From: Camelus bactrianus
Taxonomy: Eukaryota > Chordata > Mammalia > Artiodactyla > Camelidae
Assembly (NCBI RefSeq): GCF_048773025.1
Contig: NC_133547.1
Coordinates: forward strand, 46,281,004 to 46,345,003
Length of the DNA: 64,000 bases
Reading direction: 5' to 3'
The position numbers and the translations under genes are program-made. Below the pieces are notes generated by a model that made no database searches, was not told where the DNA came from, and saw only the letters and a program-made list of their open reading frames with translations. This document shows, piece by piece, positions 47,509-57,196 of this stretch (positions are counted from its first letter, which is position 1; every line of letters starts with the position of its first letter).

Positions 47509-50500
47509 ATTGGTTCTGTTTTTCTAGAGAACCCTGACTGATATAAATTTTGTTACTAAGAAGTGGGGTGGGTACTGCTGTAATAAGTACCTGAGCATGT
47601 GGAGGAAGCGTTGGAACTGAGTGATGGTTAGAGGCTGGAGGAGTTTTGAGGTGCATGCTAGAAATGCGGGTGTTAAGGGCAATTCTGGTGAGATCCCAGA
47701 TGGGAAATAAGGAATATGTTATTGGAAACTAGAGGAAAAGCAATCCTTGTTATAAAGTGGCACAGAACTTGGCCGAACTGTGGTCTAGTGTTTTGTGGAA
47801 GGTTGAACATGCGAGTGATGAAACAGGATATTTAGCTGAGAAGATTTCTACGCAAAGTGTTGAAAGAGAGGCTTGGTTACTCCTGACCGCTTATAGCAAA
47901 ATACGGGAAAGAAGGGAGATGAATTGAAGATGGGATTGTTAAGCAAAAAGGAACCAGAACTTGAAGATTTGGAAAATTCTCAACCTGTCCACATTGCAAA
48001 AACTGAGAAAGCCATTCTGAAGAGAGCGCTCAGGGCGAGGCTGAACAACCACTTGATAAGGAGATCATACGTATGACTCGTGGATTCTAACACCTGCCTC
48101 TAGAGAAGCCAGGGATGGAGACAGGATTATATACCGCCAGCTTGGTACAGAAAAGCTGACGGGGACAGAACAATGAGAGAAAATGAAGGAAGGCTGCCAG
48201 ACCTCTTAGCTCCTCCAGCCCAGACCACAGCGTCACTCAGCACTGTGCTTCAACAGGCCGGAGGGCGTCTGATGGAAGCTGTGGAGACGGGGCCATCTGG
48301 AGCCTGGGGGCACGTCTCAGCTCCCAGACTGTGAGAAAACAAATGTCCCCGTTTAAGCTCCCCAGGGTAGAGTATTTTATTATGGCAGTCAGAGCAGACT
48401 AAGGCAAGTGCCTAGTGCTAGATTTCTACAGAGAAAAAGAATATCTGTTGAGTGAATGAATAAATGATTCTACCCCAAATGACTGTAGGAACAAGGCACA
48501 CTTGGCAGGACTACCCCACCTAAATTTGGGGGAAATATGAGCCAGTGAAAAAGAAAGCAATGAGAAAACACCACAATTCTCAATAAAATCACGGAGCAAA
48601 TGTAGCTCTGTTAGAGCAAGGGTAAATTTGATTCTAGTTCATAAAGTTCCATTAAAGTTGAATTGAAAAATTACTTTTCAGAAAAAAATACCTGATGAGC
48701 ACAGTTTATGGAGAGAATGAAATGGTAATGACATTTCTTAGTTCGGTAATTGTGTTACCGAATTAAATTTAATGTGTTGGCCTTGAGCCCACAGGTGGAG
48801 AATTTGTTGAAATATCTTAGAAAACTTAATGATTAAGAGCAGGCAGCTGTGGAGTGCCCCAGGGACCCACAGCAGGCTCCAGCTCATTTCGAGTTGCATT
48901 AAGGATGTGGCAGATGGAATGAGTACGTGTTGATGAAATCCCCGCTCCTTGTAGCAAATCAAGAGGAATAAAAGCCAGCGAGAATTTAAAACACCAAGAA
49001 GACCTAGCCATTGCTTTGCACCCAGAAAACAATCAGTAGATACTCATTTGTTGGGTGAATAAATTATGGTTAAAAGTGATCAAATGAGATTTAATTTGTA
49101 AGCAACAGCATATAGGTATTGCTTCTCTCCCAAAGAAATCTGTATTCAAACTTGCGAACAAATATTGCTTAAGGAGCTACGTTCTAGGAAACACAGTCTG
49201 GCCTGATGTGACTCTCCAGGCCTCTTCACCACCAGGGGCTCTCCTGTGGTTTATCGAGGGTAGAAGGGCTCAAGTTGCTGGTTAGAGGCAGCTATCTACT
49301 GATGCAGAGTTCTGTTCATTTAAACAGGCATGGGTTTTAAGGATTCCATTGGCCTCTAAGATTCCATCAAACCTCCAAAGTTAGAAGCCCCAGCCGCTTA
49401 CCAAAAATGAATTCTCCAGCTCATGAGAGCTAATTACCATCACAGCTCTGGTCTGCACGGGAAAAGTGTCAGAGGGGAACAGGCTGAAATCGGGGCTATT
49501 CTGTTCTCACACTCAGTGGGCACTATTCAGTTGCCCTTTCCAGCAGGAGCAGAAATCTCTTGGAAAGTGGGGTGGTAAGTAACACAAGGCAAGGATTCTT
49601 TACAGAAATTATGATTCTGGGGTGCCCAGCACCACAGGAGAGATCTTGGAAAATGAACTTTCTCTGAAATGACTCAGTGAGAGGAGCTCTGTAGATGCCA
49701 GTAGCACAGAGAGCATCCCCAGCTGCCCAGATGGGCACCAGAGCACGTGGCTTAAAGGTGGAAACACACAGGCTTAAGCCTGCACCAGTGGAACCCGGGG
49801 TGGCCCCTGCGGGTGGCAGTCTTGCCAGAGAAGAGGGCAGGGTTGGGGTTTAAGAGCTGCTCCTGTGAGAAGACATTAGAAAGGATGCTGGGCTAGGCTA
49901 GATAAAGGAACAAGGTAGGGAGGCAGCCGCAGAGCACGGCATCTGAGAACAGGTATCAGGCTGTCTGGGTTCCAGTCCCAGCTCTGCCACTCCCTGGATA
50001 TGGGGCCTCCAGCAAGTTTTTGGACTTTTCTGTTCTGTAATATTTTTCATCTGTTAAAATAGGGATGCTGATAATAACCCACTTGATGAATGAGGAGAAA
50101 GAGGCTCTGTGGTATTAGACGGCTTGCCCAGAGCCCTGGATCTAGCAAGTAGTGGAGCCACTATCAAATTCAGTCTTGTCTAAGTTCGTGCTGAGCCTTA
50201 TTTTTTCTACTGCTTTTCACTCATACCCACGGCCAGACTGAGATATGCAGAGCCTGTCCACTAAAACAGCGTCCCCACCTCGTGTAAAAATAAAAACAAT
50301 TAAAAACCATAAAACAAGGGTCAGAAAGGCCAACAGCTGTTTATTTTCTCAGCTGACTGTAATTTAAAAATATGTATCAAATTCTTTCCAAAAGACTTCA
50401 CTGCTCCTGTTTTGATGCCACAAGCACATGCCTGATCGATCAGTTTATCCAGGGACCAAAAAGACGGAGCGTAATTAGGAGGCAGTGTCCTGTGGCTTCC

Positions 50501-53500
50501 TGCCCTGGCTTCCCTAACTTCAGGGGAGTTTCCTGGTGTGGTCAGGAAACCGTACAAGCTTTAGGAGGTGCTACATGAATGTATTAGTAGTAGCAAGTTG
50601 TTATTAATGGCACTGATGGTATCAACGTAAGTAACAAAGAGCCATTTATTACACGTACATGTGTCCAGCACCTTACAAATGCCCCCTCATTTAATTCCCA
50701 CAGCGACACTGACCATTTTACCAGTGAGATTCTGGAAAGTTAAGCTATATCCCAAAGGACACACAGTTAGTGTCAGACCTGAGATTAGAACCACTCTGTC
50801 TGATTCCTAAATGCTTCTGCCACTCAGGGCTATTCACAGGCACCCAGTGGGTGAATGACAGCATGGGGCCTGGGCTAAGCAGTCAGGGGCCTTTCCACTG
50901 CATCTCCCTCCTTCTTAAAGGGTCACCCACAAGGCTGTCCTATAACTGGGGCTTAATGGGAGCTGCTCAGCCTCCCTTCCAAATAATCCACCCCCAACGC
51001 ATTTTATGTTTTGTAAGGTCCATATTTAGAACTTGTAAGGAGTAGAGTGGCTATGAGAAGGTGACATAGATGGCTCAGGAGAGTTACAAAGACATATGTT
51101 TTTCTGTATTTATGAATATCTTTACATCTTTAAAAGCTGTGGCCTCAGGAAGAGTGCCTGCAAGGCAAACCAGAGAACACCCCTCTCTGCAACAACTCTG
51201 CACAAATGTTATCATTGGTATGGGGTGATGGGTAAGAGTGGGGGTTTGGAAGCACATTTCCAGGGCTTGAACCACAGCTATGCCTGCTTGCTAGGGGTGT
51301 GCAACCTCAGGCGAGTTTCTAATCAGGACAATGTAATATTTTTCTGTTTGTTGTGAGTAGTAAACCAGACAATATATGCAAAGTTATTTAGTACAGTAAG
51401 GCACACGCAAAAAGGATTCAAAACATATCATCATCATCTACCTAATGCTGTTTCATTGTCTTGTGTGTGAAGCCAGCTAACATTTTACCAATTTTATTTA
51501 AAGTGTGATAATATAATGCTCTCAGGTTATTGTCCTTTTAATAGAGGCAATTGAGAAAAATCCAACTAAATAGTGTTAAACTAATAAACAGCCCATTGTA
51601 TCCAAAGTAATCAGCTTTCACCTTATAAAATAGGAAGAAGGCAGAAAACCTTGCATTGGTGGTAAGGTTTTAATATTATTTGTGGCACTCTGCTAAACTG
51701 AGTGAATGGTACCTTTTATCTATGTATTCACCCCTCCATGCTTCTGTCCACTTGTCCATTTGAAAAGCACTTAAAGATGGACATTTAGGTTACTTCCAAG
51801 TCTTGGCTATTATAAATAGTGCCACTATGAACATTGGGGCAATGGATAAAGATGTATACATTTTTTTATACATATTTATACATACATAAATACACATACA
51901 CACACATAGTGGAGTACTACTCCGACATAAAAAGAATGAAATGATGCCATTTGAATTGGGGGGGGGGTAATCAGGTTTATTTATTTATTTTAGTGGAGCT
52001 ACTACTGATTGAACCCACGACCTCTTGCATGCTAAGCAAGCACTCTACCACTGAGCTATACCCTCCCCCACAAAATAATGCCATTGCAGCAACATGGGTG
52101 GATCTAGAGATTATTATACTAAGTGAAGTAAGTCAGACAGAGAGAGACAAATATATGATATCACTTCTATGTGGAATCTTAAAAATAGTACAAATGAACT
52201 TACAAAACAGAAACAGACTCACAGATATAGAAAACAAACTTATGGTTACCAAAAGGGAAATTGGCGGGGAGGGAGGGATAAATTAGGAGTACTGGATTAA
52301 CAGATACACACCATCAATATGAAATAAACAACAAGGACCTACTGTGAAGCACAGGGAAGTGTATTCAATATTTTGTAATAATTTATAATGGGAAAGAATA
52401 AAAAAAAAGAATAGAGATATATACATATATATGAGTCACTTGGCTATACACCTGAAACTAACACAATATTGTAAATCAACTATACTTCAATAAAAATAAA
52501 AAATAAACAATTTTAAAAAGACTTAAAAGAGTACCTTCTGTATTCAAGGAACTGAGCTAAGTGCCTGAGGTTGCTATGGCTATGCAACAGGAAAAAGTGT
52601 AAGTGGCAAAATGTTGACTGTCACAGGGAAGCTGTGACGATGTGAAAATTCTTGCGAGGGTGATCAAAGCCACTAACAAGCAAAAGATAACTCCAGAAGG
52701 GCTCTAACACTAAGCCATTTAGCCCCAGGCCACCAAAGGGTTGGGCACCAAGATTTAGAGGGAAGGGCAAACACTAGGTTTTTATTTCAAGGTGATAAAT
52801 CAGATCAAGAATAGGGTAAATTATAAGCAAGGAAGAGAAGTTGAGCATTAGTGAGGAAGGTACCAAAATATATGAGCTGATATCTTTAAAAGCCCAAAAT
52901 ATTTGCTTTACCAGTCAGTATTTTATTTACATATATAGTGTATAGGAATTGTAGAAGTATGACATACATTACAACTATTTATAATAGCCAAGACATGAAA
53001 GTAACCTAAATGTCCATCTTCAAGTTCTTTCTGAATGGACAAGTGGACAGAAGCATGGAGGGGTGAATACATAGATAAAAGTTACCATTCACTCAGTTCA
53101 GCAGTGTACCACAGATAATATTAAAACCCTACCACCAATGCAAGGTATATATACATTAAAATGTACACATCATAATTGTGCAGTTTGAGGGATTATCACA
53201 ACTTCATCCCATGTAACCACCACCCACACCAAGAACTAGAACTTTGCTATCCCCTAGAAGCCCCCTCATGCCCTCTCCTAATGGCCGCTCTCTCCCTCTT
53301 CCCAGGGTGATAACCATTATTCTGCCTTCTAATAGCAGAGATTCATTTGCCTGGTTTTTATACAGTATGTACTGTTTTGTGTCTGGCTCTGTCACTCAAC
53401 ATGTTTCTTATGTGAAAATATACCCAGCCCCCTCAGTCTCCAGGAAATTGAAATTAAAATCACAACAGTACTCCACAACATCCTGTGTTGGTGAGGACAT

Positions 53501-55467
53501 GGCGCTCTGGGTCTCTCACACACTTCTGGTGAAGAGCAACTTGGGAAATCACTTTGGAAAATTAAATGGCAGTATCTGTCTACTAAGAGCTGTTTATTGG
53601 CTTTCTGGACGTAGTGTTTTGTGAAGTGCTTGTTTTAAGATATTAGGGAAAGAACTAAAAGACTGCAAAACAAAGAAAGAGGGACATAAAGATAAAAGCC
53701 AAAATTAGTTAAATATGGAAACAATTAGAGAAAGTAAAAATGAAACCAAAACCTTGTTCCTTCGAAACTACTACAAAGCCACTAATACCTTGTCAATTTG
53801 TTTTAAGATGAGAGAGAGATAATGCCCAAGATTAGGAAAACGAAAAGACAAAATAACAGAGAGAGAAAACAAATTATAAAAGAATATTAGAATGAGAATA
53901 TGAAAGTATATGTATATTCATGTATGTCAAAAACTGCTGTACACCAAAAATTAACACAACATTGTAAATTGACTATAACTCAATAAAAAAAAAAAGAATA
54001 TTAGAATGAAACAGGTCAGTGAGCTCAGAAACAGATCCATACCCATTTGGATAAATGATTTATGATAAAAATGGCACCAGTGAGAAGGGGAGGGGAGGAT
54101 AGTGTTTTCAATAAATGGTGCTGGGTCAACTGTAAAGCCACACGGAACGTGGGAATCTTGACCGCTATCGTTGACCACACACAAAATTTTTCTAGATGGT
54201 TTGTAGGTATAAATGTGAGGGTAAAACATTAAAGCTTCCACTAGATAACCTAGAAGAAAATCTTCATGACCTTGGGATAGGCAGACTTCTTAACCAAGCA
54301 GTTTACAGAAAGCTCCAGGTATAAAGGAAAAGGCTGATAAACTGGACTATGTTAAAATTAAAAACTTCTGCTCATTGAAAGACATCATTAGAGTGAAAAA
54401 GCAAGCCATGGAGTAGAAGAGATTTTGCAATATATAAAACCAAACTGCATCCAGAATATATAAAGAATTCCCACATATAAAAAGAAAACGATAATTCAAT
54501 AGAAAAATGGATGAAAGACAAAATACACATTTTTGTTGATAAGAAAGTGGGGAAGGATGCTAATGTCTTTTCTAGGCAAACACATCTGCAATGCGTTTTC
54601 TTCATTTAGGCCTTGTGATTACTGTGTAATGGCAGGACACTCACACTGGAGGAGAATGACAGAGAGAAAAGACAGCTGGAACTATAAAAACTGCAGTTAT
54701 AAAGTGACAGCTTTGGCCACAGACTAAGTTAAAATAAATGGGTTGGCCTGAGTCATGCACTTTAAGGGAAATGAAGCAAAGAACTTGCTTCAGAGAGGAC
54801 AGCTGCTGGTCTAACTCACTCAGTATCTTAATCAAACTGGCGTCCATAATAGATGTCTCTGAGACATGGTCCACACGGAAGAGAAGACATCAGTTAGCTG
54901 CATTCAGAAACTCACCATCCACGCCACAATGACATCTGTTTCCTACATGGAACAGCAGTTACGGCCAGCGAATATTCCCTTTACTTAAGACCCCTGTGTC
55001 CAAAGTCTTGATATTCTAACACTTCAGCTGAAGCTTCATCACAAAGGAAACACCTACCCAGATCAACAACTGACAGAATGGCTCAGCCACAGCATTTACC
55101 TAAGATCCCAGAATGGGTCTTCGCACTGTCTGGCAGACAGAACACTCTGATGGACATTCCATTTAATCTGCTCAGCCAAACGGTGATGTGGGCTGATTTC
55201 CTCCCCTCTACAAATGAGGAACCTGAGGCCCAGGGAGTTAAATGACTAAAGTGCAGAGAGCACAGTCAGTAAGTAGAAGAACCAGTGCTCTCCTCTGAGG
55301 TTTTCTGGGTCCAAGCCCTGTGCTCTTTCCACTCTACCACACTGAACGATTAGGGGCTTACTGATGGGTGAATGGGTCGTGGTAAGGCAAGACATCACAT
55401 ACCTGAAATACCAAAACCGATGATAAATGCAATTGCTCCAGCCAGAATGATGATGACGCTAATGATG
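36306..55467 (-). CDS. VTCN1: VTCN1 (B7-H4), coding exons 2-5; first coding exon lies beyond the window
   Basis: B7-family membrane protein. Family knowledge: it sits on antigen-presenting and epithelial/tumour cells and inhibits T-cell proliferation and cytokine release. Exons in transcript order are 55467-55403, 44612-44265, 41220-40942 and 36430-36306, total 817 nt. Adding the 32-nt human first coding exon gives 849 nt and 282 residues, the human length. Ig cysteine pairs are C56/C130 (IgV) and C168/C225 (IgC). Seven N-glycosylation sequons are seen (NAS twice, NFS, NTS, NVT twice, NNT). Splice sites and phases all agree and no break is seen. Position beside TRIM45 matches human chromosome 1. 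Confidence 0.97.
36945..37150 (+). mobile_element. MIR SINE fossil, nearly complete
   Basis: VTCN1 intron 4. Text closely tracks MIR: CTCTGACACTTACTGTGTGA, GCCTCAGTTTCTTCATCT, TTAATACATGCAAAGCAG and ACAGTGCCTAGCACCATAG. Confidence 0.93.
37160..38035. other. VTCN1 intron 4, no clear element
   Basis: Includes an A-run at about 37,389-37,404. Nothing else recognised. Confidence 0.5.
38040..38365 (+). mobile_element. L2 LINE 3' end
   Basis: CTTCAAAGCTCAGCTTGAAC, a degraded middle, and the tail CACTCAATAGATACTTGTTG followed by AATGAATGA. Confidence 0.75.
38745..39135 (+). mobile_element. Possible degenerate LTR fossil (ERVL/MaLR-like)
   Basis: The end (GAGTTGGTTTTG then TCTAACTGGTACAA) resembles the 3' part of old mammalian LTRs. 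Family not resolved; broken and very old. Confidence 0.3.
39190..40195 (-). mobile_element. Old L1 (L1MA/L1MB-type), 3' part
   Basis: VTCN1 intron 4. Antisense L1: TTACTTTTTTATTGTAGT near the 3' side, ATTCCATTGTATGTATATAC, ACTGCTGGATCAAATGGTAG and TTTGCAAATATTTTCTCCCA. Diverged, frame-broken. Confidence 0.9.
40942..41220 (-). CDS. VTCN1: VTCN1 coding exon 4 (IgC domain)
   Basis: 279 nt coding residues 149-242. Acceptor CCTGCAG and donor GTGGGT. Constant-type Ig domain with [14 protein letters not shown] (C168) and [11 protein letters not shown] (C225). Sequons are dense: NAS, NFS, NTS, NVT, NVT and NNT. A long open frame on the opposite strand is a shadow. Confidence 0.97.
42225..43070 (-). 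mobile_element. Ancient L1-type fragment
   Basis: VTCN1 intron 3. Sequence of a well-known old mammalian repeat: ACATCTTGGATAACCATGAC, TTTTACCAGTTTCCCCACTA, AATACCAGATTACATTTATT, ending near TTTGTTGCTTAAATTGTCCC. Attribution to an L1M family and its strand come from memory of the consensus. Confidence 0.55.
43082..43180 (-). mobile_element. MIR SINE fragment
   Basis: AAACTGAGACTCAGTGAGGT and CCCAGGTCTGACTCTAGATC, the antisense CORE and tRNA part. Confidence 0.6.
43200..43600 (+). mobile_element. L2 LINE fragment
   Basis: TCAAGGCTCCTCTCAAATGT, ATGAGGGCTTTCCTATCC and a degraded 3' part. VTCN1 intron 3. Confidence 0.6.
43649..43783 (-). mobile_element. Vic-1-type camelid SINE in VTCN1 intron 3
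   Basis: tRNA-Ala-like head with A and B boxes on the minus strand, then CCTCATTACCTCCCC and A/T tail. 12-bp duplications AGGACAATATTG (43,637-43,648) and AGGACAGTATTG (43,784-43,795) differ at one base. Confidence 0.94.
44265..44612 (-). CDS. VTCN1: VTCN1 coding exon 3 (IgV domain)
   Basis: 348 nt coding residues 33-149. Acceptor AATTGTAG and donor GTAAGT. It carries the V-set signature: ILSCTF with C56, IQWLKEG tryptophan, and DAGTYKCYI with C130. The [20 protein letters not shown] segment contains one N-glycosylation sequon. Very close to human; visible changes are conservative (for example [16 protein letters not shown]). Confidence 0.97.
44890..45075 (+). mobile_element. MIR SINE fossil
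   Basis: VTCN1 intron 2. AAATCCTGGCTCTGTCACTT, then ATGTGACCTTGAAGAAG and TCTTGTGAGGATCAAATCAC. Confidence 0.85.
45170..45275 (-). mobile_element. MIR SINE fragment
   Basis: GATGAAGAAACTAAGGCAGA and AGTGACTTGGTCAAGGTTAG, an antisense MIR core. Confidence 0.6.
45870..46080 (+). mobile_element. L2 LINE fragment
   Basis: CAATCTGAACATGTCAGTTT, CATCTTCCATGGCTTTCAAG and AGCATGGCCTTTAAAG track the L2 3' region. Confidence 0.65.
46600..46946 (+). mobile_element. L2 LINE fragment, left part of a split copy
   Basis: Ends with TTTTCAAGGGCAAAACTGTC and TTAATCATACTTCTAAGTCC. The expected L2 tail resumes at 48,411 on the far side of an LTR-element fossil. Left boundary approximate. Confidence 0.5.
46925..46950. 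repeat. Perfect 11-bp hairpin at the fossil LTR edge
   Basis: ACTTCTAAGTC, a 4-base loop (CTAT), then GACTTAGAAGT. It spans the junction between L2 and the LTR element. Confidence 0.9.
46947..48410 (+). mobile_element. ERVL/MaLR element fossil: one LTR plus internal remnant
   Basis: An LTR resembling the MLT2 group occupies about 46,947-47,545 (opening TTAATTTTATGAGTCAATTT, closing AGAACCCTGACTGATATA), with a CA microsatellite inside it. MaLR-like internal sequence follows from about 47,550 (GAAGTGGGGTGGGTACTGC) to about 48,410. No second LTR is seen. It is non-coding, heavily broken, and old (eutherian-age). It sits inside an L2 copy in VTCN1 intron 2. Confidence 0.7.
47462..47505. repeat. 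(CA)n microsatellite, about 22 units
   Basis: Uninterrupted ACAC run of about 44 bp next to a long T/C-rich stretch. Likely length-polymorphic. Confidence 0.95.
48411..48475 (+). mobile_element. L2 LINE tail, right part of the split copy
   Basis: GTGCCTAGTGCTAGATTTC and TGTTGAGTGAATGAATAAAT, the L2 terminal text. Confidence 0.6.
48480..49925. other. VTCN1 intron 2, no clear element
   Basis: Nothing recognised apart from a small perfect hairpin at about 48,741 (TTCGGTAA, loop, TTACCGAA). Confidence 0.5.
49930..50080 (+). mobile_element. MIR SINE fossil
   Basis: GAGCACGGCATCTGAGAAC, then GGGTTCCAGTCCCAGCTCTG and TTAAAATAGGGATGCTGATA. Confidence 0.85.
50085..50215 (-). mobile_element. MIR SINE fragment, opposite orientation
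   Basis: GGCTTGCCCAGAGCCCTGG and AGCAAGTAGTGGAGCCACT read as an antisense MIR directly after the sense copy. Confidence 0.6.
50640..50825 (-). mobile_element. MIR SINE fossil
   Basis: CCTCATTTAATTCCCACAGC, then GGACACACAGTTAGTGTCAG and a degenerate tRNA end. Confidence 0.75.
51215..51420 (+). mobile_element. MIR SINE fossil
   Basis: GGGTAAGAGTGGGGGTTTGG, CCAGGGCTTGAACCACAGC and GTACAGTAAGGCACACG, in MIR order but diverged. Confidence 0.65.
51648..51820. repeat. Left arm of a 173-bp inverted repeat (VTCN1 intron 2)
   Basis: Complementary to 52,974-53,146 without gaps, with about 13 mismatches by hand count (about 92% identity). The arms are 1,153 bp apart. The last 50 bp or so of the left arm read as antisense L1 ORF2/3' text; the first 120 bp are not recognised. 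Confidence 0.92.
51837..52515 (+). mobile_element. L1 3' end fragment, interrupted by a SINE
   Basis: Sense L1: AATGGATAAAGATGTATAC, ACATAAAAAGAATGAAATGA, [SINE], GCAGCAACATGGGTGGATC, ATGTGGAATCTTAAAAATAG, then the 3' UTR ending CTATACTTCAATAAAAATAA. A (TACA)n-rich run lies near 51,860-51,906. Inside the loop of the inverted repeat. Confidence 0.9.
51954..52072 (-). mobile_element. Vic-1-type camelid SINE inside the L1
   Basis: tRNA-Ala-like head with TATAGCTCAGTGGTAGAG A box and B box GGGTTCAATC on the minus strand, then CCTGATTACCCC and a short tail. Duplications near AAATGATGCCATTTG (51,939) and AAATAATGCCATTG (52,073) mark insertion into L1 sequence. Confidence 0.93.
52974..53146. repeat. 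Right arm of the 173-bp inverted repeat
   Basis: Partner of 51,648-51,820. Starts ACTATTTATAATAGCCAAGA (sense L1 text) and ends CCACCAATGCAAGGT. Confidence 0.92.
53150..53420 (-). mobile_element. Ancient L1-type fragment
   Basis: GATAACCATTATTCTGCCTT, TTTGCCTGGTTTTTATACAG and TACTGTTTTGTGTCTGGCTC, antisense old L1 3' text. Family from memory. Confidence 0.5.
53440..54535 (+). mobile_element. Old L1 ORF2 fragments (sense), with a younger insertion inside
   Basis: Pieces of ORF2 C-terminal coding sequence: TTGGTGAGGACATGGCGCTC, TGGTGCTGGGTCAACTGTAA, CCTAGAAGAAAATCTTCATG, AAACTTCTGCTCATTGAAAG. Diverged, many breaks. Interrupted by the 96-bp L1 piece at 53,896-53,991. Confidence 0.75.
53896..53991 (+). 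mobile_element. Very short L1 3' end insertion
   Basis: Only the last ~96 bp of an L1 3' UTR: GCTGTACACCAAAAATTAAC, ACAACATTGTAAATTGACTA and an A tail. Perfect 18-bp duplications (AAAAGAATATTAGAATGA) at 53,878-53,895 and 53,992-54,009. Confidence 0.93.
55195..55345 (-). mobile_element. MIR SINE fossil next to VTCN1 exon 2
   Basis: ATGAGGAACCTGAGGCCCAG, GGGTCCAAGCCCTGTGCTC and TTCCACTCTACCACACTG, the antisense MIR with its tRNA end. About 58 bp from the exon 2 donor. Confidence 0.85.
55403..55467 (-). CDS. VTCN1: VTCN1 coding exon 2 (hydrophobic leader segment)
   Basis: 65 nt between acceptor CTCCATAG and donor GTATGT. It codes [20 protein letters not shown] plus Ser, one of the most conserved parts of VTCN1, with one or two differences from human. 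It forms the hydrophobic core of the N-terminal signal segment. Phase 2 in and phase 1 out match exon 3. The matching first exon (which in human codes MASLGQILFW) was searched for up to 64,000 and not found. Human intron 1 is very long, so this is expected. Confidence 0.95.
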
Positions 55468-56149
55468 CTATGGAGAGAGAGAAACAGGAAATTACTTATT
55501 CCACTTGACACACTGCTCTGCAACCTGGGCTCATACTTGTCATTCGTAAGAGGTGCTCCGTAAAGAATCTCACCTTTTTCCAACATAAGCCCCTTCCTAG
55601 AAATAGGCATCTTAGAAAGGACTCTCAACGATCCCCGTCCCCCTGGGGCGCTGGGGTAGATGAAGGGGGTGGCTCTTTTATCTGACTGTGTGTGTCTTCC
55701 TACTTTCCTGTTCCCACAAACACTGCTGGGGAAAGACCGGTGACATTTATGTAGTGCCAGGTGCCACGTGAGGGGTCTGGTTCGGTACCCAGCCCCCCCG
55801 AGCATTATAGCCCATTCCTCTTACATCATTAATCTACCTGTTTTGGCTCCTCCCATAGGCTTTAAACTCCATTAAGGACAGTGGTCCTGTCTTCACTTCG
55901 TACCTGCTCATCCCTAGTCCACTTCACCTTGTAGATTCTCGACGGGAGTTTGTCTTCTCTCGTTAAAAAAGTAACACATGTTTACTACAGAAAGTTTTGA
56001 AAATACAAATAAGCAAAACTCGGACAATAAAATCACCTGCAACTCCACCATCCAGACATAACCGCTGTTAACTTCTTGATGCGTTTCCTGCCAGTTTCCA
56101 ATGAGCAGATTAACAAATGACACTTGGGAAACAAATAAGGAAGTATTGC

Positions 56150-56395
56150 TCATATTTACTGAGTGCTGGTATTATGTAGCAGGCACATTGTTTTAGGCGC
56201 CATTTATAGATTATGCCATTTGTACAGGTGATAACCTTACGAGGGATATAAATTTATCATCTCCATTTTGTAGATGAAATGACATGGGGTGGGGGGGTGA
56301 AGCTTCTTCCCTGAAGTCACATGGCAAATGGCAGAGCTGGGGTTAGAATCTGTCTCCAGAATCTGCACTTGACTACTTCCTACACTGCCTCCCAG
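56150..56395 (-). mobile_element. MIR SINE fossil
   Basis: TTTTGTAGATGAAATGACAT, GTCACATGGCAAATGGCAGA and TGCACTTGACTACTTCC, antisense. Confidence 0.8.
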
Positions 56396-57074
56396 GGGGT
56401 GGGGTCTCACAGATGGGGTATGTCCCTCCTCTCTGCCCCGAGGAAGCCACGAGGGTACACCAGCTTTAGCTGGTGAGAGGGACTCGGGCAGAACAGAAGG
56501 TGCAGGCCAGCGCTGGCATGGTGGCAGATCAGTTCCTGGGAAGCTTGCCCAGCGCCGTCTGCTCTTGTGCATAAGTCATCAGGCAGGTGTCCTCGGCCAC
56601 ACTCTCATTGCTGGCAACTCACACACTCCCCACACCCATACTGATGTTATGCAATGGGCAGGACAAAAGAAAAGCACAAGGGGGCAAAGAATGCTGCTTA
56701 TAGAGAAAAGGGGAACACAGGGCATTTTACGTGCTATCCTGAATAGGCTCATTGTACCCAGCTCCCCTCAGCTCAGGGATGGGCCCACGGGGAGAAACAA
56801 CAGATTCACAGGAAACAATTTGAGTCAACAGTTCCCCTCGAGGTTAAACCATCTTGAGGTACAGCCACAGGGGCAGCAATTAAATAAGCAAAAGGAAGCT
56901 TTTAACAATAGATTATTTGCAATTGATTGCAAGAAGAGACCACATGTGACCACTTCCCCTCTCTTTACACACCCAGGTGTGACCTCAGATCTTACTGGTC
57001 CAGGTGTGTGAGAACAGCCAGACAAACTCAGCCAGAGGCACTATCTGGCTCCCTTTGACTATTGAACTGGAGAG

Positions 57075-57195
57075 CAGACTTGCATTTGTGACCCAGGAAT
57101 TTGTTTACCTTGGGTGAGTTACTTCAGCTCCCTGAGACTCAGTTTCTTTACCTTTAAAATGGGAATAAGAGTAATTTCTTCTCTACCTGCTATAA
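57075..57195 (+). mobile_element. MIR SINE fragment ending at an LTR fossil
   Basis: GGGTGAGTTACTTCAGCTCC, CAGTTTCTTTACCTTTAAAA and TGGGAATAAGAGTAATTTC. It abuts the LTR at 57,197. Confidence 0.8.
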
Positions 57196-57196
57196 A

